Source: Dysgonomonas sp. HDW5A
Lineage (GTDB): Bacteria > Bacteroidota > Bacteroidia > Bacteroidales > Dysgonomonadaceae
Direction: 5' to 3'
NCBI RefSeq assembly: GCF_011299555.1
Contig: NZ_CP049857.1
Coordinates: forward strand, 1,984,001 to 2,048,000
Length of the DNA stretch: 64,000 nt
The notes beneath the pieces are model-generated. The model saw only the letters and a program-made list of their open reading frames with translations. It did not search any database and was not told the origin of the DNA. Numbering within the stretch: position 1 is the stretch's first letter; each line of letters starts with the position of its first letter. The position numbers and the translations under genes were made by a program. Positions 13,335-22,284 of the stretch are shown in pieces.

Positions 13335-16300
13335 TTATGATGGTAGCTCTCTACTCTCGTTATTCAATATCTTTTTTATATATTCGGATGGAGCCATACC
13401 AAATTCGTCCTTAAAACATTGCCTGAAATAAGTAACGCTGTTTATGCCCACCATATAAGATATTTCAGATATGGTGTATTTACCGCTTAACAAGAGTTTT
13501 TCGGCATTACTGATTCTGATTTTTCTTATAAATTCGTTTACGGAAATATTAGATAACGCTTTTATTTTACGATAAAGCGTAGAGTGGCTCATATTCATCT
13601 TTTCGGCAATAAAAGCGACATCAATTTTATCGGAATCTATATTCTGCTCGATTATCGATCTTACTTTTTCTATAAATTCGTTATCGATCTCGTTTAGAGA
13701 ATCTATTATGGTTGCACTCTTTTTTACCGTATTCTTACTTATCAATTCGGCAAGTTTTTTTCTCGTATCCAGAAGATTTATCATACGGCTTTGTAATAAA
13801 CCTGCGCTGAAAGGTTTTGTTATATACGAATCGACTCCAATATTATATCCTAATGTCTTGTCTTGGATAGAATCTTTTGCCGTTAACAGAATAATAGGAA
13901 TGTGGCTTGTTCTTATATCAGCTTTTAATAATCTACTCATTTCAAAACCATCCATTTCTGGCATCATTACATCACTTATAATAATATCCGGGATATGTTT
14001 ATAGGCCTCTTCCAAGCCGATTTTACCATTAGTAGCCGTATATACAAGGTATTGCTCTGATAGAGAGTCTTTAATATACTTCCGGATATCTTCATTATCT
14101 TCAGCAACCAATATAATTTGCTTATTATCTGTATTATTGGCAGACTCATTTTCGATACCCGTTGTACTATCCTGTAAAGTTGTATCCAGATGTGTTGCAT
14201 TTGGATAAGTATTATCGGAATTAATTCTGAAGCGGAACGATGTCCCCTTCTTCATCTCACTATCCACAAATATTTCGCCTTCATGTATGGATACTAAATT
14301 ATAAACCAAAGCTAACCCAATACCGGTTCCCGAAATCTGTTTGTTATCATTAGTCTGGTAGTATCGGTCAAATATTTTTGTTATTGCATCCGAAGGAATT
14401 CCTCTTCCCGTATCGCGAACCTCAATCTCTGTAAAAGCTGTTCCGTTTTCTTTAACCTTTCTTAATATGAGTTTGATTTCTCCTTTTGTAGTAAACTTAA
14501 ACGCATTTGAAAGAAGATTCTCCAAGATGGTTGTTATTATATCGGGATCAAAATAGAGATTCTGAATCTGAGTTTCAATAACGATCTCGAATGTTACTGA
14601 ATTTCTGATATTCAATTCTTTGTACTTTAATCCTACTTCTTGAATCAATGGCAGAATATCACCATAATATACCGAAAGCTTTTTATTCTGTGTTTCGGTT
14701 TTACGGAACTCCAGTATTTGATTTATAAGATTCAAGAGACGTGCGGCACTCTTGTAAATGACCGATATCTTCGACGAATGTTTTTCGGATAAACTTACAT
14801 CATTAAGCAGGTCTTCCAAAGGACCCAGAATTAATGTCAAAGGCGTTCGTAATTCGTGGGTTATATTGGTAAAAAAACGTAATCTTTCGTTGTTTAACTC
14901 CTGCTCCTGAATATGATTCCTTTTTTCTAGAATAAGCGAGTTTTCAAGATTCAGCTTTCGTTTATAAAATTTTAGAATCAAGAATAGAATGGCTAGAATG
15001 ATAATGAAATAAATACATTTAGCCCACCAGGTTAACCAAAAAGGAGGGTTGATCACAATTTTCAGAGTAGTTATATTATCTGACCATTCCTGATTTTTGA
15101 GCCTCGATTTAATAAGAAGCTGGTAGGTTCCGGGTGGAATATTACGAAAGGTTATGGTATTATTACCTTGTATATTATACCACAAATTATCTAAACCTTT
15201 GAGCATATAGGTATAATCAACTAATTGTGTAAGAGAGTAGTCAAGAACATTGAAAGTGATTGTAAATGTGTTTTGATTGTACTTTAGTTCTATATTCGGA
15301 TTGACAGGTACATCAATTTCATTATTCGACCATTTTATCTGATCGTTATAAATTTTGAAACTTGTAATTACAGTTGGAGGAAGGCTTATCTGAGAGGGGA
15401 TCGATGAGGGTTCGAAATAACAAACTCCGTTTTGTGATCCGAAATATATTCTTCCCTTAGAATCTTTTGTAACCGATCCGCTCATAAAGTCACCCAGAGG
15501 TACCCCGTCATGGTGATTGTAATTATAGAATTTCCCTTCTTCGGATATATACCTGCTGATGATTCCTCCATTAGAACTAATCCATATATTACCCTTATAA
15601 TCTTCGGTAATTGCTCTTATATGTGTGTTTAAAAGCCCGCTTGTCTCATTAAATGTAACATAGGCTGTGTCAGTCGGATTATTGAAGCAGACGAGACCGT
15701 CTCCGGTACCAACCCACATCCTATCTTTTGTATCTTTATAAATGTACTCTATTGTATTCGAGGGGAAGTTTTTATAAGTAGTATAAGTTCTGACAAGTTT
15801 TAAATCGTTATCGAGAATAGCCAAGCCTTCACCGAAAAAACCAACCCAAATCTGCCCGTTATTATCTTTTGAAACTGCACGAACCAGATTATTGGGTAAT
15901 CCTGAATTTTCGGAACTGTATAACTGACTCTGGTTTGTTTCTATATTGTAATGGAATAAGCCATTTGCACAGCCTATCCACATATTCTTGTCGTTGTCTT
16001 CGTAGAAACATCTTACATCAGCATTTTTTCCTTCGATCAAAAGATGCTCAAAAGTTTTGCTTGCCGCATTAAAGAGATTAATTCCCCCTCTGAATGTCCC
16101 GAACCATAGATTGTTATTTGAGGCTCGTGTTGCAGCTAAAATTGCATTATCCGATATTTTAGTTTTTTCCTGATCTACAATGGCAACTTTTTTTCCGTTT
16201 TCGAAAATATTTATTCCGCCACCATCTGTTCCAACCCACACGTTATCATCTTTGTCCGCACAAATACCCCATGCAATAGGATTGTTCAATGTATTATCCA

Positions 16301-17411
16301 AATTGGGTATCGGAGAATATACCCATGTCTTAAAGAAAGGAGGACGATGGCTTATAAAATTAACTCCTCCGCCATATGTCGCAATCCATATATTATTGAA
16401 GGAGTCCTGAAAAACACTTCTTACAGTCGAATTAGAAAGTCCGCGATTATCATCACTATATATAATATTCTCAAATGAAACATTTTCAGGAGAAAGAAAC
16501 ATACTTTGCCGGAAATCAAGAATGCTTATTCCTCCTTTTTCAGTTCCTATCCAGAGCCTGCCATCATCCAGTTGATTTATATTGAATATATAATTTGAGA
16601 TAAGAGAAGATTTGCTTCTCGAGTCATTCCTGAAAGCGATAAAAGATTCTTTATCTGGATTATACAAGGCTAATCCATTGTTGGTTCCGATCCATACATT
16701 GTCATTCTTATCAACAAAGATAGCTCTGACTTCATTCCCCGGCAGGCTTTCACGATCATTGGGGTCATATTTAAAATTCTTTATTTTTTTATCTTTTAAA
16801 GAGAGTATACTTAATCCCGAATTGACATGACCAATGTATAAGAATCCTTTGTTATCTTCATTAACAGTCCACACATTATCATTGACCATTCCCTCAATAG
16901 TAGAGCTATTGTAATGAATAATCGTTTTGTCCTTTTTATTGAAGTATTCCACTCCCCTGTAATAAGTAGACAACCAGAGATTCTTATCCCGAGAGTTCGT
17001 TATATCCGTAATATCATTGGTTATAATACCCGAAGGATTCTCGCGGTTGTGCTTATAATGAACAAATGTTTCGGTATCGCAATCGAACATATTCAACCCT
17101 TCACGCTGGGTAGCCACCCACACTACATTATCATATTTATCGGCATACACTTTATTTAGTTCGTTGCCACTGATTGTGTTTAATTCGTCTGCATTATTTT
17201 TCTTATAGACTTTAAATTTATTGCCATCGAATCTATTGAGTCCCGACTCTGTTGCAAACCATAGAAAGCCTTTCTTATCCTGAGTAATGCTCACTATATA
17301 GTTACTCGAAATACCCTGTTCGATATCAAGTTTTTTGATAGTGTAATGCTGAGCCTTTACAGGAAAAAAAATACAAGAAAGAATTAAGATTAAACAAGGA
17401 AGCGATTTCAT
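13335..17411 (-). CDS. Hybrid two-component sensor/regulator (HTCS) no. 1
   Basis: A 1358-residue one-protein two-component system in the inner membrane. It has a signal peptide (about 1-20), fourteen-odd beta-propeller repeats of the Reg_prop type (repeats such as FLWFATESGLNRFDG and VWIGTNNGLALYN) forming the periplasmic sensor, a Y_Y_Y domain (about 705-790), a membrane helix (about 797-815), a HisKA domain with H852 in THELRTP, a HATPase, a receiver with phospho-acceptor D1147 in ISDVMMPEMDG, and a C-terminal AraC-type DNA-binding domain (about 1255-1355). Such proteins bind glycan breakdown products and activate the adjacent PUL. It is divergent from the lipoprotein-susC-susD-GH30-GH43 operon that starts 281 bases away, which is its most likely target. 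Confidence 0.95.
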   Translation of the reverse strand: MKSLPCLILILSCIFFPVKAQHYTIKKLDIEQGISSNYIVSITQDKKGFLWFATESGLNRFDGNKFKVYKKNNADELNTISGNELNKVYADKYDNVVWVATQREGLNMFDCDTETFVHYKHNRENPSGIITNDITDITNSRDKNLWLSTYYRGVEYFNKKDKTIIHYNSSTIEGMVNDNVWTVNEDNKGFLYIGHVNSGLSILSLKDKKIKNFKYDPNDRESLPGNEVRAIFVDKNDNVWIGTNNGLALYNPDKESFIAFRNDSRSKSSLISNYIFNINQLDDGRLWIGTEKGGISILDFRQSMFLSPENVSFENIIYSDDNRGLSNSTVRSVFQDSFNNIWIATYGGGVNFISHRPPFFKTWVYSPIPNLDNTLNNPIAWGICADKDDNVWVGTDGGGINIFENGKKVAIVDQEKTKISDNAILAATRASNNNLWFGTFRGGINLFNAASKTFEHLLIEGKNADVRCFYEDNDKNMWIGCANGLFHYNIETNQSQLYSSENSGLPNNLVRAVSKDNNGQIWVGFFGEGLAILDNDLKLVRTYTTYKNFPSNTIEYIYKDTKDRMWVGTGDGLVCFNNPTDTAYVTFNETSGLLNTHIRAITEDYKGNIWISSNGGIISRYISEEGKFYNYNHHDGVPLGDFMSGSVTKDSKGRIYFGSQNGVCYFEPSSIPSQISLPPTVITSFKIYNDQIKWSNNEIDVPVNPNIELKYNQNTFTITFNVLDYSLTQLVDYTYMLKGLDNLWYNIQGNNTITFRNIPPGTYQLLIKSRLKNQEWSDNITTLKIVINPPFWLTWWAKCIYFIIILAILFLILKFYKRKLNLENSLILEKRNHIQEQELNNERLRFFTNITHELRTPLTLILGPLEDLLNDVSLSEKHSSKISVIYKSAARLLNLINQILEFRKTETQNKKLSVYYGDILPLIQEVGLKYKELNIRNSVTFEIVIETQIQNLYFDPDIITTILENLLSNAFKFTTKGEIKLILRKVKENGTAFTEIEVRDTGRGIPSDAITKIFDRYYQTNDNKQISGTGIGLALVYNLVSIHEGEIFVDSEMKKGTSFRFRINSDNTYPNATHLDTTLQDSTTGIENESANNTDNKQIILVAEDNEDIRKYIKDSLSEQYLVYTATNGKIGLEEAYKHIPDIIISDVMMPEMDGFEMSRLLKADIRTSHIPIILLTAKDSIQDKTLGYNIGVDSYITKPFSAGLLQSRMINLLDTRKKLAELISKNTVKKSATIIDSLNEIDNEFIEKVRSIIEQNIDSDKIDVAFIAEKMNMSHSTLYRKIKALSNISVNEFIRKIRISNAEKLLLSGKYTISEISYMVGINSVTYFRQCFKDEFGMAPSEYIKKILNNESRELPS

Positions 17412-17437
17412 GGATCAGACTGATTAAGTAAAGGTAA

Positions 17438-17518
17438 TATTCAATAAAACATTTAAAGAGGTGAACTATCTATTGTTATTTTGCTTACCAAAGCAATACA
17501 TAATTCTGCGAATTTAAA
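17438..17518 (+). repeat. Dispersed repeat, family A, copy 1
   Basis: Contains AACTATCTATTG then TTTTGCTTACCAAAGCAATA and TTCTGCGAA. TTGCTT/AAGCAA forms an inner hairpin. The same block recurs at 23895-23978 and, more diverged, at 51073-51150. It sits between the divergent HTCS and PUL promoters. Confidence 0.7.
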
Positions 17519-17632
17519 GAGTAAAATCAAAAATAATAATAATTCAAGCAAATAGAGGTGAAAATCTGTCATTGACCGATTCGAGCTTTATTAATGAACA
17601 ATCTGTATCTCCTGCCTGAGGTCTTACATCCA

Positions 17633-17640
17633 TATATTTG
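17633..17640 (+). promoter_or_regulatory. Candidate Bacteroidetes -7 box of the SGBP-susCD operon
   Basis: TATATTTG matches the TAnnTTTG consensus of the Bacteroidetes primary sigma factor and lies 52 bases before the ATG at 17693. No good TTTG -33 box is seen upstream, as expected if an HTCS activator is needed. The operator itself was not identified. Confidence 0.5.
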
Positions 17641-17692
17641 CCTATTGCTGATAAAGCCTTAAAAACCATAAATAAATTTAAAATCTAATTTC

Positions 17693-19129
17693 ATGAAAGC
17701 AAAGAACTTCTTTTACTTCTTGCTGATCCTTTTTTCTCTGAACGGATGTAGCGATGATGATAATGATTATGTAGATGTTGACGGATTGGCTCCGACCATT
17801 ACCCTGAATTCATCAAACATAAAAACTGAACCCGGACGCGAGCTTATAATCAAAGCCAAGATTGAAGACAAGGATGGGCTTCGTTCCATACAACTGAAAA
17901 ATACAGACTTCAATCTGAATAAAGTGATCGACCTCACCTTAGATAGTATTGTCTACTCTTTTGATCTCAATTATAAATATAAGATTGCAAAAAATCTCGA
18001 AGGCGATAATTTCCCTATAGAGATAATAGCAACAGATTTGGGCGGACGTGTTTTCCAGGAAAAGATAATGGTAACAATGGATGGCGATTTTACAAATCCC
18101 GTATTCACGGTTGCTCCCGATGAAGCACTAACCGTACTCATTAAAACCCAGACACGTTTGAATGTTAAATTTACAGTGGAAGACGATAAGGCTTTAAGTA
18201 TCGTAAAAATTGAGATCCCCGAAATATCTTATTCAAGAGAAATCACAACCTTTACAAATTCGGGTAAGACTCTTGAGTTTAATGAGCCTATTACATTGCC
18301 TTCAAATTCGGCTACTTACAAACTTTCTATAACTGCTGTAGATAAAGCCGGATTGGAAATAAAAAAGAATAGCACGATAACCGTTTCGGAGATGCCCGAT
18401 TTTGCAAAAATGTATCTGACAGATGTTACAGATGCGGCACAATTAAACAGCGATGTTTTCGGAATTCCGATGCTTGTAGAGCGTACCGGTGCATATACAT
18501 ACAAAGCACGATATTATTCGGAAGCAGCAGGAACAAAAGTTCGCTTCATTCCTCAAAAAACTGATTTCAGCCCTATCTGTTTTGGTATAGATCCGAATGA
18601 CAATAAAGTATTAACAGATGATCCGGATATTTCTCTTCCTATTGTGCTTCCTGCAAAAGGTTATTATGAAATAAACTTTAATATAAAGACCGGAACATAT
18701 ACTTTTGCATCCTATATTCCGACCGATGCTCCTATTGCAATCGGTAGCCCTATGTTATTGAATGCTACAGATCCTGCTGCAGGTTCTATACCTTTGCGAA
18801 TTGGACTTGTTGGTGGTGGAATACCCAATGCAGGTAGTTGGAATACAGCTGAACCTCTTATTCTTAATCAAAATAGTGAAAATAAATATCTGTTTTCTGT
18901 TGAAATGAATCTGACTGCAGGCACTGAAATTGAGTTTATCATACAAACACAACATTCATGGGGTTGGTGGCCCGAACCTTACTGGCGTTGGGACAGAGGA
19001 GAAGATCCTGAATTGAATGTTGCTAATGGAGGAGAGAATCCCGCAAAATGGCAAATAAAGAAATCGGGTAAATATATATTCAAATTTGACAGTCATTTGA
19101 AACGCTCTAAGTTTTATCCGATTGACTAA
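17693..19129 (+). CDS. Surface glycan-binding lipoprotein (SusE-like position switched)
   Basis: A 478-residue lipoprotein (LFSLNGCSDDD; Cys near residue 19) with no enzyme motif. Two Ig-like domains follow (about 35-125 and 130-235; phrases such as EDKDGLRSIQLKN and EDDKALSIVKIEI), then two beta-rich modules (about 240-345 and 350-478). The last carries an aromatic patch, HSWGWWPEPYWRWDRGED, the sort of surface that stacks on sugar rings. It should be a surface glycan-binding protein for the SusC/SusD pair that follows. It precedes susC, whereas such genes more often follow susD. The stop codon overlaps the start of a dispersed repeat. Function is by position and signal; I do not recognise a named family with certainty. 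Confidence 0.75.
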   Translation: MKAKNFFYFLLILFSLNGCSDDDNDYVDVDGLAPTITLNSSNIKTEPGRELIIKAKIEDKDGLRSIQLKNTDFNLNKVIDLTLDSIVYSFDLNYKYKIAKNLEGDNFPIEIIATDLGGRVFQEKIMVTMDGDFTNPVFTVAPDEALTVLIKTQTRLNVKFTVEDDKALSIVKIEIPEISYSREITTFTNSGKTLEFNEPITLPSNSATYKLSITAVDKAGLEIKKNSTITVSEMPDFAKMYLTDVTDAAQLNSDVFGIPMLVERTGAYTYKARYYSEAAGTKVRFIPQKTDFSPICFGIDPNDNKVLTDDPDISLPIVLPAKGYYEINFNIKTGTYTFASYIPTDAPIAIGSPMLLNATDPAAGSIPLRIGLVGGGIPNAGSWNTAEPLILNQNSENKYLFSVEMNLTAGTEIEFIIQTQHSWGWWPEPYWRWDRGEDPELNVANGGENPAKWQIKKSGKYIFKFDSHLKRSKFYPID

Positions 19130-19185
19130 GGTCTCAGACCTTTTATTGTCCACACAAGTATAACTACGACTGTTAGTTATAATTT
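19128..19185 (+). repeat. Dispersed two-hairpin repeat, family B, copy 2
   Basis: AAGGTCTCAGACCTT (19128-19142) begins on the last two bases of the TAA stop of the preceding gene. It is followed by TTATTGTCCAC and a second hairpin TATAACTA...TAGTTATA. It may double as a weak terminator or processing site before susC. Confidence 0.75.
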
Positions 19186-19245
19186 CGAAATGTGACATTA
19201 AATACAATCAACAGCTTAATACCTAATATTATAAATAAAATACTC

Positions 19246-22200
19246 ATGAAAAAATATTTAATTTTTCTATTGTTGACTTTGCCTATATGCCTCTTGGCTC
19301 AAAACAAAGCAACTCTTACCGGAAAAGTAACTTCGGCTACCGACAAAGAACCTCTAATCGGAGTAACAGTTGTCGAAAAAGGGACGACTAATGGAACGGT
19401 AACAGACTTGGATGGAAATTATAACTTACCCAATGTCTCTGACAATAGTACGATTGTATTTTCTATGATCGGCCTTGCTACCCAAGAAATAAAAAAGAAT
19501 CAAAGTAGCGTGATAAATGTCATGATGAAAGATGACACGAAGCTACTTGATGATGTAGTCGTAATTGGTTACGGGGTTGTAAAGAAGAGCGATCTTACCA
19601 GCTCTATCACAACGGTGAAAGGCGATGATTTGAAAAGTATGACAGCCGGAAATGCCCTATTCTCGATGCAGGGTAAAGCAAACGGAGTACAAATTACAGC
19701 AGCAGGTGATCCGGGAGCCGTACCCCGTGTTATTATCCGAGGAGTAACCAGTATAAATGGTTCAGATCCGCTATATGTGGTTGATGGAGTTCCAATTTCG
19801 GGCAACATTAACTTCTTAAATCAGGATGATATCGAAAGTATTGAGGTTTTGAAAGATGCTTCCTCGTCTGCTATATATGGAACACGGGGTTCTAACGGGG
19901 TTATTATGGTTACTACCAAAAAAGGTTCTGCGGGAAAAACCACTTTCCAGTTCAATGCATCTGCGGGTTTTCAAACTCTGACTAAACCAAGTTTAGCAAA
20001 CGCTTCAGTATACGAGAAAGTATTTAAAGAGCGCTATACAAATGATGGAAACACACCGGTGTGGAATACTCCTGCAGATAGTAATATAAGTACCGATTGG
20101 TGGGATCAGACAATTAATAAGTTCAGCTATACACAATCGTATAACCTAAGTTTTCAAGGAGGAGATTCGAAGTTTACTTATAGTGGTAGCTTGGGTTATT
20201 TTCGTCAAAACTCGCAATATGATGTGGGCTATTGGGAGCGTATCACAGGGCGTTTAAACACCGAGTATAAATTTAATAATATAGTAAAAGCCGGTGTTGA
20301 CTTTGCTCCGCGTTATGAGAATTGGGACGATACTCCCGACTTATTCAGTGCAGTTATGCGTATGGATCCTACAACACCTGTACTCAGGGCGAAAGAAGAT
20401 TGGACATCCAATCCTTTGGATAATTTTGCACGTTCTTACAATAATCAGGTATGGAATCCTGTGGCAAGTGTGGCTCGTATGAATAAACATACCAATGAGT
20501 ATGGTTTGATAACCAATCCATATATTAGCCTTGAACCCATAAAAGGCTTAATTGCCCGTACTCAATTTAGTGTAAATGCCCATTTCAGAATGAATGATAA
20601 CTTTTCCCCCAAATTTTTCATCGATAATCTTGAAAAGGCTGATCTGAATAAGATAGAAAGAAAGGCTAATAACTGGGTAGACTGGAACTGGACAAATACC
20701 CTGAATTATATGAAAACCTTGAATGAGAAGCACAATCTGAATCTTATGGCAGGTTTCACCATGGAACAGTTTGCCGAGTATAATCTGATGGCATCGCGAG
20801 AAGGAGTACCCAGTAATTATTCGGACTTACAATATATAAATGCAGGGACATTGAATCCTCAAAATGGAGGAACCAATATCTATAAATCGCTGATGTCGTA
20901 TCTGGGTCGTGTGATGTATAACTACGATAACCGTTACTATATCACTGCATCTGTACGTGTGGACGGATCTTCGATGTTTCCCGAAGGAAATAAATATGCA
21001 ACCTTCCCCGCTGTATCTATGGCTTGGAGACTTTCGGAGGAAGGGTTTATGAAAGATCAAAGTTTTATTTCGAACCTCAAAATACGTGCAGGATGGGGAA
21101 AAGTTGGTAATCAGGCCATCGACCCGAATGCCTATTTAAACCTGATTGGTGGAGCCGATTATGTATTCGGGCCCAATGGAGACCGCTACGTTGGTACAGC
21201 GGTTAGTAGTATTGGTAATAAACTGTTGAAATGGGAGACAGTTGAAGATTATAACCTAGGTGTTGATGTAAGTATTCTTAATAATCGCTTAGATATAACA
21301 GCTGATGTATTCCGAAAGAAATCTTCAGACATGTTGATGAAGAAGCAAAATCTATCCATATTAGGTTATCCGATGTGGGCAGGAGAAATGTGGACGAATA
21401 TAGGAGCCATGAAAGCTCAAGGATGGGAATTCTCTGTGAATTGGAAAGATAGAGTTAATAAGTTCAATTACGAGGTAGGTCTAAATTTGTCCGGAGTAAA
21501 AAATACTGCCGAAACACTTGTTGCTAATACTCCGATCTTGCGAGGTGGATTTTTCAATGATTATATTATAAAAAATGAAGAAGGCGGAGAAATCAGCCGT
21601 TTCTATGGATATGTAGCAGATGGAATATTCCAAAATCAGACAGAAATAAATAGCCACACCAGCAACAGTGGAAGCTTGCTGCAACCCGATGCTGTACCCG
21701 GAGATATCCGCTTCAAAGACTTAAACAATGATGGTATTTTGGATGATAAAGACAAGAAATACATCGGGAAAGCATTTCCTGACTTAATGGTTGGATTAAA
21801 CCTCCGATTGTCTTATAAAGATTTCGATTTAATATCAAATTTTTACGGAACTATAGGTAACGATATCTACAATAGTGCCATGGGTGGATTCTATGCAGGT
21901 ACCGAAGGTCAGAATGTATACTCCGATGCTTATGACAAAGCATGGAGAGGTGAGGGTACCAGTAATTTCTATCCTCGTTTATCGGTAAATGATAAGAATT
22001 TGAACTTCCGTCGTGTATCGTCCTTTTTTGTTGAAGACGGTTCTTATTTCCGATGCAGACTATTGCAATTAGGATATACTTTGCCTAAAGACATTACCAA
22101 AGGCGTTGGTGTACGAGTGTCGGCATCGGCTCAAAATCTGTTCACTATTACCAATTATTCAGGAATGGACCCCGAACGTGCAGCTATGGGTAATGTGCTT

Positions 22201-22272
22201 GAGTCGGGTATCGACAATCTGGGATATCCTAATCCCCGTACATTTTTAATCGGTGTTAATGTTAACTTTTAA
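19246..22272 (+). CDS. SusC/RagA-type TonB-dependent outer-membrane transporter
   Basis: A 1008-residue porin that imports oligosaccharides through the outer membrane with energy from TonB. The ATG at 19246 opens a clean signal peptide (MKKYLIFLLLTLPICLLAQ); the frame extends upstream to 19192 without a signal. An N-terminal carboxypeptidase-regulatory-like domain (about 23-100, with PLIGVTVVEKGTTNGT) precedes the TonB-box-like region and plug (DDVVVIGYGVVKKSD; VVDGVPISG; IYGTRGSNGVIMVTTK), and the rest is a barrel ending in NVNF with the terminal Phe. The SusD gene begins 12 bases after its stop. Its substrate is likely a galactan or arabinogalactan fragment, inferred from the GH30 and GH43 genes downstream. 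Confidence 0.96.
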   Translation: MKKYLIFLLLTLPICLLAQNKATLTGKVTSATDKEPLIGVTVVEKGTTNGTVTDLDGNYNLPNVSDNSTIVFSMIGLATQEIKKNQSSVINVMMKDDTKLLDDVVVIGYGVVKKSDLTSSITTVKGDDLKSMTAGNALFSMQGKANGVQITAAGDPGAVPRVIIRGVTSINGSDPLYVVDGVPISGNINFLNQDDIESIEVLKDASSSAIYGTRGSNGVIMVTTKKGSAGKTTFQFNASAGFQTLTKPSLANASVYEKVFKERYTNDGNTPVWNTPADSNISTDWWDQTINKFSYTQSYNLSFQGGDSKFTYSGSLGYFRQNSQYDVGYWERITGRLNTEYKFNNIVKAGVDFAPRYENWDDTPDLFSAVMRMDPTTPVLRAKEDWTSNPLDNFARSYNNQVWNPVASVARMNKHTNEYGLITNPYISLEPIKGLIARTQFSVNAHFRMNDNFSPKFFIDNLEKADLNKIERKANNWVDWNWTNTLNYMKTLNEKHNLNLMAGFTMEQFAEYNLMASREGVPSNYSDLQYINAGTLNPQNGGTNIYKSLMSYLGRVMYNYDNRYYITASVRVDGSSMFPEGNKYATFPAVSMAWRLSEEGFMKDQSFISNLKIRAGWGKVGNQAIDPNAYLNLIGGADYVFGPNGDRYVGTAVSSIGNKLLKWETVEDYNLGVDVSILNNRLDITADVFRKKSSDMLMKKQNLSILGYPMWAGEMWTNIGAMKAQGWEFSVNWKDRVNKFNYEVGLNLSGVKNTAETLVANTPILRGGFFNDYIIKNEEGGEISRFYGYVADGIFQNQTEINSHTSNSGSLLQPDAVPGDIRFKDLNNDGILDDKDKKYIGKAFPDLMVGLNLRLSYKDFDLISNFYGTIGNDIYNSAMGGFYAGTEGQNVYSDAYDKAWRGEGTSNFYPRLSVNDKNLNFRRVSSFFVEDGSYFRCRLLQLGYTLPKDITKGVGVRVSASAQNLFTITNYSGMDPERAAMGNVLESGIDNLGYPNPRTFLIGVNVNF

Positions 22273-22284
22273 TTGACAGGAAAA

